Assembly: GCA_902773895.1 (NCBI GenBank)
Contig: CACYGB010000018.1
Coordinates: 1-53,146, forward strand
Origin: an uncultured Eubacteriales bacterium
GTDB lineage: Bacteria; Bacillota; Clostridia; Christensenellales; Aristaeellaceae
Reading direction: 5' to 3'
Length of the DNA stretch: 53,146 bases
The position numbers were made by a program, and so were the translations under genes. Of the stretch, positions 1 through 6,338 are shown piece after piece; the first letter of the stretch is position 1; each line of letters opens with the position of its first letter. Below the pieces are notes generated by a model. It saw only the letters and a program-made list of their open reading frames with translations. It ran no database searches and was not told where the DNA came from.

Positions 1-866
1 CAGCTCACCGGTCTTTTCGTCGACGAAAACCTTGACCAGAATCTCGTATCTCGTCTCGTCGATCCAGCACACCGTCTTATCTGAAATCTCCTGCTCCAGG
101 GTATAACGGTAATCGCCGGGTTCATCGAAGCTGATAGCCGGGAATGACTGTTTTCCTGCGGCAGTAAAAGTCAGTTTCGCTTCCTGTGAGTATCCTGCCG
201 GCATCGGTGCGCCATCCACCGGACGAAGGGTTATGGTAACATTGACATAGTAGGTCCACCAGTAATCATCCAAATCGTCCGTCGTTGCAGCTGCGCTGTC
301 GGGAATTTTGACGGTATTCTGCTCTGCGTCATATACCACTTCAACAAGTCCGCCGGAACTGTTTACCGCATAATAGGGACCGTCGTTTCCGTTGTGAACA
401 ACAGAACATAATCACCTGCAGGGGTATCCGGCCAGTTGGTACCGCTGAACGTTCCGGCAACCTCCCCGGTTACAGAAAAACTATCCTGCTCATGAACCGT
501 AGTTTTCCCGTCATTACTGAGTTCAACATCTTCGATGATCTCGATCCCTTTGTCTGCAAAGTGAACCATGTTCAGGTTTTCTTCGTCACGGATTCTGATG
601 GCATCGGCATGTTCGATGGTGACCTCCACGGGGCAGAAGGCTCAATCTTCACACCGTTATACAGAATACGGATGTCAAAAAATCGGGCATAACTGATTTC
701 TGCAGTTACTTCATCAGAGCTCAGGCGTCTAACGATTTCTCTATATAACTCTCATAGGCGGCAGTGCCTTCCAGGATTTCTTCCGCTTCCAGGACTGCGC
801 CGCGGGGGATGTTTGCTTCGGGGCCGTAGGTTACGCTGATACCGCTTGCCGTCATGACACGGCGTG
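1..866 (-). pseudogene. Decayed surface adhesin / pilin-type protein fragment, several frameshifts
   Basis: Read on the minus strand, the region encodes one surface protein spread over shifting frames. The pieces are: about 866-724 (contains SVTYGPEANIP and ends in a stop at 721-723), about 720-632 (SYARFFDIRILYNGVKIEP), about 631-402 (NMVHFADKGIEIIEDVE), and about 402-1 (YYVNVTITLRP, APMPAGYSQ, GKQSFPAISFDEPGDYRYTL, VFVDEKTGEL). The last piece resembles the pilin isopeptide-linkage (FctA/Spy0128-type) domain of Gram-positive surface proteins. The others resemble the segment that precedes such domains in large Clostridia adhesins. At least three frame changes are needed to join them, so no intact product is made. 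The C-terminal part, and any LPXTG anchor, would lie beyond the left edge. No start or signal peptide is seen: homology fades above 866 into AT-rich DNA. Family assignment is by motif recall; the frame breaks are read directly. Confidence 0.6.
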
Positions 867-1459
867 TTAAAGTTTCTGTTTCGACAATTATGGACGCTCA
901 ACAGAAAACAGGGTGTAAATAAAATACAACTATTTGTCAGGTGATCCTCAGAAAAAGGTGAAAATAATACACGTAAATAAGAGATGTTTTGGTTGATATT
1001 CTTAGAAAGAACTGTTTTAAGATATGTCAGAATTGACGATTGAACAATAGCGAATAGATATGCAGGACTTTGGCTTAGGCAAGCCAAAAGGTGCATTAAT
1101 ATACATGATATATATGAATGCTTTGCTCGATTTGCGAGATACTTATATCTACGTAAAATATTGTAATACTTTTATTACTGACTATGTTCTTAGACATCAG
1201 CATTATTGTATTGAAGAGGTTTGCCCTATTCGTGTATCCCAGGAGGTGATGACACAATGACAACTGCCAAGGAAAGCACAATTCAGAAGCAGGTGAGGTG
1301 ACAGTGTCTTTTCAGATTTCAGTATATACACTTGCTATAATGGATGCATCTCTTAAGAATATCATAGCGGGTAATGTATCCGGTCCGCTCGATCTTCATG
1401 CATTCAAAGAATAATCATCGACCCAACCAGGAGTTACTGCGAGAAAGCAAAAGCACATC
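867..1459. other. AT-rich intergenic stretch with vestigial mini-ORFs
   Basis: About 590 bases without a convincing gene. Two tiny plus-strand frames have start signals. One is 14 codons, 1257-1301 (MTTAKESTIQKQVR), behind AGGAGG at 1241-1246. The other is 36 codons from a GTG at 1304 to 1414 (begins MSFQISVYTLAI). They may be the truncated start of a lost gene; I recognise neither. The minus strand shows nothing convincing. Confidence 0.35.
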
Positions 1460-1495
1460 TTGCTTTTGTCGATTACGTACGTTATAATGTACGTA
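1460..1495 (+). promoter_or_regulatory. Toxin-antitoxin promoter with palindromic operator on the -10
   Basis: The -35 is TTGCTT (1460-1465) and the -10 is TATAAT (1483-1488), with a 17-base spacer. A perfect inverted repeat TACGTAC-N8-GTACGTA (1474-1495) sits over the -10, so a bound repressor would block RNA polymerase. In the Phd/YefM families the antitoxin, and more tightly the toxin-antitoxin complex, represses its own operon. AGGAGG (1501-1506) then leads to the antitoxin ATG at 1515. Confidence 0.75.
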
Positions 1496-1514
1496 TGAAA
1501 AGGAGGTAATTGCT

Positions 1515-1763
1515 ATGACGACAACTACCATTACAAACTTCAGGAAGAATGTTTATTCTATGGTAGAGAATACGGTTCGATTTAATGAACCTGTCAGCAT
1601 CACTACCAAAGACGGAAATGCAGTAATGATCAGCGAGGAAGAATACCTGGGCCTGATAGAGACCCTTTATCTGACGTCCCTTCCTGATATGAAAGAAAAG
1701 CTGACTGACGGCCTCAATACGCCTCTTGAAGACACCATACCTGAGGAAGAGGTGGACTGGTAA
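1515..1763 (+). CDS. Phd/YefM-family antitoxin
   Basis: An 82-residue antitoxin that should neutralise the toxin encoded next to it and repress the shared promoter. The N-terminal half shows the Phd/YefM pattern: a TNFRKN segment, then EPVSITTKDGNAVMISEEEY, then a helical LGLIETLYL segment, which together form the dimerising DNA-binding fold. The acidic C-terminal tail (ending PEEEVDW) is the usual disordered toxin-binding part. The ATG is fixed by AGGAGG eight bases upstream. The stop codon is followed immediately by the toxin ATG, so the two are translationally coupled. Length and order are typical of yefM-yoeB modules. The position near a probable tRNA-borne element suggests a role in keeping that element in the cell; this is inference. 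Confidence 0.88.
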   Translation: MTTTTITNFRKNVYSMVENTVRFNEPVSITTKDGNAVMISEEEYLGLIETLYLTSLPDMKEKLTDGLNTPLEDTIPEEEVDW

Positions 1764-2027
1764 ATGTATAAGATTGTCTACACCAAAACCGCAGTCAAAG
1801 ATATTCCAAAACTCAAATCTGCTCATCTCGACACGAAAGCCAAAGCGTTAATTGATGTTATCCGGGAAAATCCATTTCAGACACCACCAAGCTACGAAAA
1901 ACTGGTTGGGGAACTGCAAGGATTATACTCACGAAGAATTAACGTACAGCACCGTCTGGTGTATCAGGTATTAGAAGATGAAAAAACAATCAAGATAGTC
2001 AGTCTATGGATCCATTATGAAAGATGA
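1764..2027 (+). CDS. YoeB/Txe-family toxin (ribosome-dependent mRNA interferase)
   Basis: An 87-residue RelE-superfamily toxin of the Txe/YoeB branch, which cleaves mRNA in the ribosomal A site when freed from its antitoxin. It shows KLVGELQGLYSRRINVQHRL followed by VYQV and a closing IVSLWIHYER. These match the YoeB core, with the Glu of the KLVGEL segment, the Arg pair of SRRIN and the terminal His-Tyr being the expected catalytic residues. All appear intact, so the toxin is probably active. Its ATG abuts the antitoxin stop codon with no gap. Its own 3' end precedes an independent promoter for the next gene. The alternative would be a plain RelE or ParE toxin, but the WxHYE ending favours YoeB. 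Confidence 0.9.
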   Translation: MYKIVYTKTAVKDIPKLKSAHLDTKAKALIDVIRENPFQTPPSYEKLVGELQGLYSRRINVQHRLVYQVLEDEKTIKIVSLWIHYER

Positions 2028-2088
2028 GATTCGAGACATAAGACAAATGAAAGAATCCCTCCGGGAACATTTCAAAAAATTATCAGCA

Positions 2089-2117
2089 TTGCTTATGTGC
2101 ATAAATTCAGGTATAAT
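2089..2117 (+). promoter_or_regulatory. Promoter of the HTH gene cassette
   Basis: TTGCTT (2089-2094), 17-base spacer, TATAAT (2112-2117), lying 32 bases before the ATG at 2149. A GGGGGTGA ribosome site (2137-2144) follows. This supports the ATG at 2149 over the longer in-frame reading that starts at 2017, since the longer start would lie upstream of the promoter. Confidence 0.7.
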
Positions 2118-2148
2118 TTTGCTATACACCAAAAAAGGGGGTGAACCT

Positions 2149-2535
2149 ATGGCAAAGCAAGTGACGGATGAAAAATTGCTTGAAATGCTGCTTGTTCATG
2201 GTGGCGTGCGTGGTGCTGCTGTGGCCTTGGGTCTTTCCGAAAACGCCATTTATAAGCGGTTAAGGGATGATTCTTTCCGTCAACAGTATGACCGGATGCA
2301 GGGAGTTATTCTGTCCACGGCAACGGCAGGCATGACCGCAGCTTTAGAAAAGGCTGTGGGGGCGCTGGTGTGCGTGCTGGAGGATGAAGCGTCAAGCCCA
2401 GGGCTAAAGGTCAGCGCCGCCAATGCGTTATTGGCACATTGTAACCGATATGTGGAAACCACAAACATTATGAAGCGCCTGGATGCGCTGGAAAATGAGC
2501 TAAAGGAAAGGGGAAACGAAAATGGGACGGTTTAA
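2149..2535 (+). CDS. Helix-turn-helix protein, phage small-terminase-like
   Basis: A 128-residue protein. Its first 45 residues form a helix-turn-helix: LLEMLLVHGGVRGAAVALGL, then SENAIYKRLRDDSFR. This is the type seen in phage and element proteins annotated as HTH or terminase-small-subunit-like. The remainder is helical and ends in a charged coiled-coil-like stretch (MKRLDALENELKERG). The start is set by a GGGGGTGA ribosome site and a promoter just upstream. The 3' end overlaps the next gene by 14 bases, so this gene and the two after it form a tight three-gene unit closed by a terminator at 3637-3671. No large terminase or structural genes are near, so a packaging role is not supported. 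A DNA-binding accessory of a small element is as likely. Confidence 0.65.
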   Translation: MAKQVTDEKLLEMLLVHGGVRGAAVALGLSENAIYKRLRDDSFRQQYDRMQGVILSTATAGMTAALEKAVGALVCVLEDEASSPGLKVSAANALLAHCNRYVETTNIMKRLDALENELKERGNENGTV

Positions 2536-3160
2536 CAAATACGGGACTAAACTTGATATGATTGTACGGGGAGCCATTGAAGAAATGGAAACGGCAGAGA
2601 AAGCCGAACGGGAAGCAAAGCGCGATTTGGACAAATACCCTGAACGGGCGGGCAATGTGTCCCCAGATTATGCGGCACACCAGGCCAGAGCAAAGGCCAA
2701 CCATATTGAAGCCGCTGCTGCCTTGAAATCTGCGCGGCAGAACGTCCCAGAACAGGCAAGGCAGGAAATGCGGGAATTGCGCGGAAAGCTGGAAGCCGCC
2801 CTTTTTGAAGGATTCGCTGCCCGCCCTGACGCTGTGAATATGCAGGCCGTGGCGCTGCTGAATAGCGGGATTTTGAAGCCGCAAGAATACGTTTATTTGG
2901 TGCGTGAAGCCCTGGACAAAGGCAACTATACAATGGCGCGAATGATCGGACAGGCCGCAGAAGATGAATCAAAGAAAACTGATTCAACGGAAGCCGCCCC
3001 CGTTTTGCGTTTGGCTGCTATGGAAGGGAAAAAGGACTATCCCGCCCATTATCTGCGGGCCTATGATGAACTTGTAAGCATTGCCAACCGCTGCTTGAAT
3101 AATCCAGCTATTGCAGATCAATGGGGCGCTTATACCCGTGACACAATCGAGGCGTTTTGA
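2522..3160 (+). CDS. Unknown element protein, helical
   Basis: A 212-residue protein I do not recognise. It has no signal peptide or membrane segment. The first two thirds are rich in Ala, Glu, Arg and Lys and look like long helices, possibly coiled coil (EEMETAEKAEREAKRDL, later QARQEMRELRGKLEAALFEG). The C-terminal third is more globular (HYLRAYDELVSIANRCLNN). It starts inside the end of the HTH gene (14-base overlap) and ends four bases into a TTG that could be an alternative start for the next gene, so the three are one transcription and translation unit. Its presence in a probable mobile island next to a tRNA attachment scar suggests an element maintenance or accessory role, but nothing in the sequence names a function. 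Confidence 0.6.
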   Translation: MGRFNKYGTKLDMIVRGAIEEMETAEKAEREAKRDLDKYPERAGNVSPDYAAHQARAKANHIEAAAALKSARQNVPEQARQEMRELRGKLEAALFEGFAARPDAVNMQAVALLNSGILKPQEYVYLVREALDKGNYTMARMIGQAAEDESKKTDSTEAAPVLRLAAMEGKKDYPAHYLRAYDELVSIANRCLNNPAIADQWGAYTRDTIEAF

Positions 3161-3162
3161 CC

Positions 3163-3600
3163 ATGAGCGCAAAAAGTAGGCTGAAACGGTTGGAAAATAA
3201 GGCTTTCAGCGGGGATTTTGCGGATGTGCTTTTCTGGATTCGCGCGGGCCGTTTCTATGATGAATTGACATGGCAGGAACGGGCCAGATATTGCCTTTAT
3301 CGTTACGGTCCAGGGCATGAAGAACCACCGGAAGAATATTTTGCGCGGGTTATGGGGGAACCTTTTGACAGCCATTTCAGGCTTGAATATAAGCCAAAGC
3401 CATTGACGCAAGTTGAAATCCGGGAGCGGGCCGAATGGGTGCAGACGTTCATGGAAGAACAGTCAAGGGAATATAACAGCCCAGAGAATCAGGAAAAGCG
3501 CCAACGCGAATATGAAGAACTGCAAGAGATAGGCAGAAAACGCCGGGAAGCGTTCTATGCCGGAAAGCCAATGTCTGATTATCCTTTACCCTGGGAATGA
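3163..3600 (+). CDS. Unknown element protein, highly charged
   Basis: A 145-residue protein of unknown function, the last gene of the HTH cassette. It opens MSAKSRLKRLENKAFSG and is rich in aromatic and charged residues. The centre has WQERARYCLYRYGPGHEEPP, and the C-terminal third is a strongly charged helix (ENQEKRQREYEELQEIGRKR). No membrane segment, metal-binding cluster or known catalytic motif is visible. I use the ATG at 3163. A TTG two codons upstream overlaps the preceding stop and is possible. A rho-independent terminator follows 37 bases after the stop, closing the unit. Confidence 0.55.
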   Translation: MSAKSRLKRLENKAFSGDFADVLFWIRAGRFYDELTWQERARYCLYRYGPGHEEPPEEYFARVMGEPFDSHFRLEYKPKPLTQVEIRERAEWVQTFMEEQSREYNSPENQEKRQREYEELQEIGRKRREAFYAGKPMSDYPLPWE

Positions 3601-3636
3601 GAGTGTCAAAGCCTTTCTATACCCGCGCAGGCGGGG

Positions 3637-3671
3637 GGCCGTCCAGTTTGAGCCGCTGGACGGTCTTTTTT
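3637..3671 (+). terminator. Terminator of the HTH cassette
   Basis: GGCCGTCCAG (3637-3646) pairs with CTGGACGGTC (3656-3665) around a nine-base loop and is followed by six T (3666-3671). One G-T pair is included. Confidence 0.85.
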
Positions 3672-3672
3672 C

Positions 3673-3711
3673 ACCACTACAAAACCACTACATGCAAGAA
3701 AAACCACTACA
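3673..3711 (+). repeat. ACCACTACA short direct repeats, left of the tRNA half
   Basis: Three copies of ACCACTACA start at 3673, 3684 and 3703. The first two are 11 bases apart, one helical turn. Together with the ATGATGTAG array on the other side of the tRNA half, they resemble arm-type binding sites of a tyrosine recombinase. Confidence 0.5.
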
Positions 3712-3832
3712 TTTCAGCGAGCTACAAGCTACGGCAAGACACAGCAGGCAATCCCGGAACCCATTGAAAAACAAGGGATAAAGCACGACAAGCAGCAGCA
3801 AGAAAAAACAGCAGAAAACAGATAAAATTGTA

Positions 3833-3877
3833 TTGGTAAGGATGAGGTCCCCAGTTCGAATCTGGGTATCAGCTCCA
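3833..3877 (+). other. 3' half of tRNA-Thr(GGU); probable att core
   Basis: The sequence reads as a tRNA from the anticodon loop onward. It has loop TTGGTAA (3833-3839, anticodon GGT), descending stem GGATG, variable AGGTC, T-stem CCCAG / CTGGG around TTCGAAT, acceptor strand TATCAGC, discriminator T and encoded CCA (3875-3877). The bases before 3833 do not supply CATCC or any 5' half, so no functional tRNA is made. A 3' tRNA copy of this kind is the standard core of an integration site. Confidence 0.8.
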
Positions 3878-3879
3878 GT

Positions 3880-3916
3880 AAAAAGCCCGAATTCATTGAG
3901 AATCCGGGCTTTTTTC
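3880..3916 (+). terminator. Terminator after the tRNA-Thr half
   Basis: AAAAAGCCCGAATTC and GAATCCGGGCTTTTT pair around ATTGA with one A-C mismatch, ending in six T. This is probably the original tRNA gene terminator carried with the att core. Confidence 0.75.
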
Positions 3917-3969
3917 TTTGCCAATTCCGACATGCCGGTCTCATTTCTGGCACTTTTGTCACGCCTGTC

Positions 3970-4101
3970 ATGATGGAAAAATGATGTAGTATGCAGTGAT
4001 TTTTCCGCAGAAAGCGCAAAGCCGGAAAACCCTGATAAAATAAGGGTTTCCGGCTTGCCGAATTTTCCGAATGATGTAAAAATGATGTAGAAATGATGTA
4101 G
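3970..4101 (+). repeat. ATGATGTAG direct repeats with 11-base phasing
   Basis: Copies start at 3970 (ATGATGGAA, degenerate), 3981, 4071 (ending TAA), 4082 and 4093. Within each of the two groups the step is exactly 11 bases. The last reads on as ATGTAGTGA, close to the reverse complement of the ACCACTACA repeats left of the tRNA half. The stretch 3917-4176 holds no gene. Confidence 0.6.
4019..4056. other. Hairpin between the att-region repeats
   Basis: AAGCCGGAAAACCCT (4019-4033) pairs with AGGGTTTCCGGCTT (4043-4056), one bulged A, nine-base loop. There is no strong T-run, so it may be a weak terminator or the footprint of a lost gene. Confidence 0.5.
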
Positions 4102-4176
4102 TGATTTCCGGACGCTTTGACATTTACAGACTCGATAAGCCCGGTGGCACTTGGTGGAATCCTTCACCCTGACGAG

Positions 4177-4210
4177 AAAACCCCGCCAGATCAAGCGTCT
4201 GGCAGGGTTT
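4177..4210 (-). terminator. Terminator of the CPCC gene pair
   Basis: On the minus strand AAACCCTGCCAGA (4210-4198) pairs with TCTGGCGGGGTTTT (4190-4177), one mismatch, and ends in a T-run just downstream of the stop at 4225. Confidence 0.75.
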
Positions 4211-4224
4211 AATGCAGTTATTGA

Positions 4225-4530
4225 TTATCGACCAAGCAATTCATCGAGTCTGCCATCGAGGTATGCGTGTTTTGCTTTCAAAAGTGGTATTCCTTTCTTG
4301 TAAGCAAGTCGAGCATCGTTCAGGCTAAGATAGTTTAATCCTATGTCTTCGTCAGGAAACTCTTGCTGATAGCTGTCATCCTGCCACCCGCAATTTTCGC
4401 AAAACTCATAAGAATGAACACGAGGAAAGGCGATTTTGCCGCAAACAGGGCATGGATAGATCTTTTCTTCTTCCTCGGGGTCTTCCCATTCGCAATCCAT
4501 GTCTTCGTTACCGTTTCTCTGTTCTTGCAT
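4225..4530 (-). CDS. CPCC-type cysteine-rich small protein, copy 1
   Basis: A 101-residue protein with a likely zinc ribbon: a CPVCGK knuckle near residue 28, a second CENCGWQDD knuckle about 20 residues later, then the NDARLAYKKG ending. This is the layout of the CPCC family (two Cys pairs, WxDD, then an N-x-x-S-L-N-x-A-R-x-x-Y motif). The function of that family is not known to me. The N-terminus is acidic (DCEWEDPEEEEK). I choose the ATG at 4530, about 11 bases after AAGGA; a TTG at 4539 is possible but sits too close. It lies 40 bases downstream of a paralogue on the same strand and is followed by a terminator, so the two are one operon beside an attachment scar. Confidence 0.65.
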   Translation of the reverse strand: MQEQRNGNEDMDCEWEDPEEEEKIYPCPVCGKIAFPRVHSYEFCENCGWQDDSYQQEFPDEDIGLNYLSLNDARLAYKKGIPLLKAKHAYLDGRLDELLGR

Positions 4531-4570
4531 AATACTCAAATTCCTTCTTGCACGCCTACAGGCAAAAAGC

Positions 4571-4831
4571 TCAAATGATAGGTTTTCCAGCCTTGTATGC
4601 TGCTCTTGCCTGATTCAGAGACATCTTGTTTGCGCAATCCGTTTCGTCTGGATCATCTTCAGATTGACCCGGATCGTCGAACCATCCGCAGTTGTAGCAA
4701 GCATAAAGAGAGCCACGATATGGAAGCGTGATTTTGCCGCAAACAGGGCATGCGTAGACATCTTCTTCCTCGTCGTCATCAGTAGACAGCAACTCGTCGA
4801 TATCGCCATCCGCAGTAAACACAACGGGCAT
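4571..4831 (-). CDS. CPCC-type cysteine-rich small protein, copy 2
   Basis: An 86-residue paralogue of the gene downstream of it. It has ACPVCGK and CYNCGWFDD as the two cysteine knuckles, an acidic linker (DDEEED before the first knuckle, SEDDPDETD after the second), and the shared ending NQARAAYKAGKP. No membrane segment or signal is present. The ATG at 4831 has AGGTGG eight bases upstream; a GTG at 4843 is a weaker option. A small palindrome TGTTAT-C-ATAACA (4861-4873) lies just upstream and might be an operator. Tandem small zinc-ribbon paralogues of this kind are common next to mobile or immunity loci, but no function can be assigned from sequence. Confidence 0.65.
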   Translation of the reverse strand: MPVVFTADGDIDELLSTDDDEEEDVYACPVCGKITLPYRGSLYACYNCGWFDDPGQSEDDPDETDCANKMSLNQARAAYKAGKPII

Positions 4832-4878
4832 TTGAATCACCACCTATCGTTGGAATGCCTTGTTATCATAACACAGAA

Positions 4879-5149
4879 ATGCCGCTTTCGTCCAGGATGG
4901 TGACGCATTCGTCGTCCCAATCCACGTCGATCACCCTGCCGTTCAGGCGCTGCCCTCCAGGTACGTCACTTCCAGAAGGGTGTCGTCCCAGGGGCTTTCC
5001 GTGCCTTCACTGTCGACCCGCATTTCCACCATGTCCCCGTATTCCCAGTCGTCCGCGTCGTCCATCCAGTACCACTGCATGCCGTTTTCGTCCAGGATGG
5101 TGACACATTCGTCGTCCCAATCCACGTCGATCACCCGGCCGTTCAGGCG
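4879..5149 (-). repeat. 71-base direct repeat, copies exactly 200 bases apart
   Basis: Copy A (4879-4949) and copy B (5079-5149) are aligned by a constant offset of 200 with about three mismatches. Copy B encodes RLNGRVIDVDWDDECV inside the secreted protein. Copy A encodes the same peptide, but in a frame the protein does not use after its stop at 4943-4945. This is a tandem duplication with a damaged junction. Confidence 0.85.
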
Positions 5150-5224
5150 GTAGCAGGTTTCGCTTTCCGCTAAGGCGGACGCAACCGCCGCCAGGCAGAG
5201 CACCAGGGCAAGGATTTTCTTCAC
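4943..5224 (-). CDS. Small secreted acidic protein, C-terminus altered by duplication
   Basis: A 93-residue protein with a clear signal peptide (MKKILALVLCLAAVASALA, cut near residue 19) and a very acidic mature part rich in Asp, Glu and Trp (MQWYWMDDADDWEYGDMVEM). The start is GTG at 5224, seven bases after GGAGGG. The protein ends where a second copy of its own central segment begins out of frame. The ancestral gene was therefore probably longer and contained a repeated unit, and the present C-terminus (EVTYLEGSA) may be a by-product of the rearrangement. A promoter lies at 5251-5279. The product is likely exported; its role is unknown, and cation binding is only suggested by the charge. 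Confidence 0.6.
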   Translation of the reverse strand: MKKILALVLCLAAVASALAESETCYRLNGRVIDVDWDDECVTILDENGMQWYWMDDADDWEYGDMVEMRVDSEGTESPWDDTLLEVTYLEGSA

Positions 5225-5250
5225 CGGGCATCCCTCCTTTTCACGGCCCC

Positions 5251-5279
5251 ATTCTATCAGGAACGCCCCGGGCGCACAA
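5251..5279 (-). promoter_or_regulatory. Promoter of the small secreted protein
   Basis: On the minus strand TTGTGC (5279-5274), 17-base spacer, TAGAAT (5256-5251), then AGGAGGG before the GTG. Further upstream the short motif GACAAATG occurs twice. Confidence 0.5.
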
Positions 5280-5383
5280 GGCGAAGCCGCCCATTTGTCG
5301 TCGTCGCCGGTTCATTTGTCGCCCGGCGCGTTTCAGTTTCCGCCGCCGTCCCGGCTGCTTTGTTCCGCGGCGGAAGAACGGCA

Positions 5384-5422
5384 CAGAAAAAGAGCCGCCG
5401 CGGAAATCTCTTCTGCGGCGGC
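5384..5422 (-). terminator. Terminator of the carbohydrate import operon
   Basis: On the minus strand GCCGCCGC (5422-5415) pairs with GCGGCGGC (5401-5394) and is followed by TCTTTTTC, twelve bases after the aldolase stop. Confidence 0.85.
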
Positions 5423-5434
5423 CCTGCCGTTTCG

Positions 5435-6301
5435 TCAGGCTTTGCCGATGCTGCCGAACAGCGTCATCTTTTCAATGCACTTGGCCTTGGTGGCTTCCAG
5501 GCCGGGAGCCAGCAGGGCCCTGGGGGTGAAGCCGCGGCCCTCGCGGTCCTTGCCGGCTTCGATAAAGGCGCGGGTGGCCTCGGTGAACGCGATTTGGCAT
5601 TCGGTGTTGACGTTGACCTTGCTGACGCCCAGTGTGATCGCCTGGCGCACCATTTCATCGGGAATCCCGCTTCCGCCGTGCAGCACCAGCGGCAGATCGC
5701 CCGTCTTTTTCTGGATGGCTTCCAGCACGTCAAAGCGCAGCCCGGGCCAGTTTGCCGGGTACTTGCCGTGGATGTTGCCGATGCCGGCGGCCAGGAAGTC
5801 GATGCCCAGGCTGGCGATCCGCTCGCACTGCTCCGGATCGGCACATTCGCCCATGGCGATGCGGCCGTCCTCTTCCCCGCCGATGGCGCCGACCTCAGCT
5901 TCCACCGTAATGCCCTTTTCATGGGCCCGGCGCACGACCTCCCGGGTTTTGGCGATGTTTTCCTCAATGGGGTATTTGCTGCCGTCGAACATGACGGAGC
6001 TGAAGCCGCCGTCGATGGCCGCCATGGCTTCCTCGTAGGTGCCGTGGTCCACATGGGTGCACACGGGCACCGTGATCTTCAGGAAATCCATGAAATCCCG
6101 CACCATATCGGCAATGGTTTTGTAACCGCCCATGTATTTCGCGGTGCCGCCCGAAACGCCCAGGATGATCGGGCTGCGCTGCTCCTCCGCCGCCAGCAGG
6201 AAGGCGCGGACGGATTCCATGTTGTTCAGGTTGAAGTGGCCAACCGCGTAATGATTCCTTTTCGCGTCAGCCAGCATTTCTTTTGCATTTACATAAGGCA
6301 T
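5435..6301 (-). CDS. Class II ketose-bisphosphate aldolase (fructose/tagatose type)
   Basis: A 288-residue zinc aldolase that splits a ketose 1,6-bisphosphate to dihydroxyacetone phosphate and an aldehyde. The class II core is complete: THVDHG with Asp85 as general acid and His86 as a zinc ligand, His178 in GNIHGKY, His208 in LVLHGGSG, and the phosphate-binding VNVNTE near 230. The length matches the FbaA/GatY/KbaY group. I choose the ATG of MPYVNAKEM because it matches family N-termini; AAGGAG lies 12 bases upstream. The gene is last in an operon with a PfkB kinase and an ABC importer, so its substrate is probably a bisphosphate made by that kinase, not simply glycolytic fructose bisphosphate. 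Sequence cannot separate fructose from tagatose or other ketoses. Confidence 0.9.
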   Translation of the reverse strand: MPYVNAKEMLADAKRNHYAVGHFNLNNMESVRAFLLAAEEQRSPIILGVSGGTAKYMGGYKTIADMVRDFMDFLKITVPVCTHVDHGTYEEAMAAIDGGFSSVMFDGSKYPIEENIAKTREVVRRAHEKGITVEAEVGAIGGEEDGRIAMGECADPEQCERIASLGIDFLAAGIGNIHGKYPANWPGLRFDVLEAIQKKTGDLPLVLHGGSGIPDEMVRQAITLGVSKVNVNTECQIAFTEATRAFIEAGKDREGRGFTPRALLAPGLEATKAKCIEKMTLFGSIGKA

Positions 6302-6338
6302 ACGACCAGACATCTCCTTCATTGAAACTGATATAGGA

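Larger units (their letters stand above)
1..3877. mobile_element. Probable integrated element or genomic island, right end at a tRNA-Thr half
   Basis: The stretch is more AT-rich than the chromosome that follows. It carries a toxin-antitoxin pair, a phage-like HTH protein with two unknown partners, a broken surface gene, and ends at a 45-base copy of the 3' half of tRNA-Thr. That is the usual scar of site-specific integration into a tRNA 3' end. By that logic the intact tRNA and an integrase should lie left of the window, but neither is visible. The left boundary is therefore unknown, and single-element status is an inference. Confidence 0.4.

Noticed and set aside
2017..2148. Longer N-terminus for the HTH protein from the ATG at 2017
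   Set aside because: The extra 44 residues overlap the toxin 3' end and would start upstream of a good promoter; the ATG at 2149 has its own ribosome site.
3637..4101. CRISPR array from the short repeats
   Set aside because: Repeats are only nine bases, spacing is 2-10 bases within groups, and no cas genes are nearby.
3688..4194. Long minus-strand frame across the tRNA-Thr half and repeats
   Set aside because: It runs through the tRNA fragment and two terminators and has no ribosome site. Frames of this type over tRNA 3' ends are recurrent artefacts.
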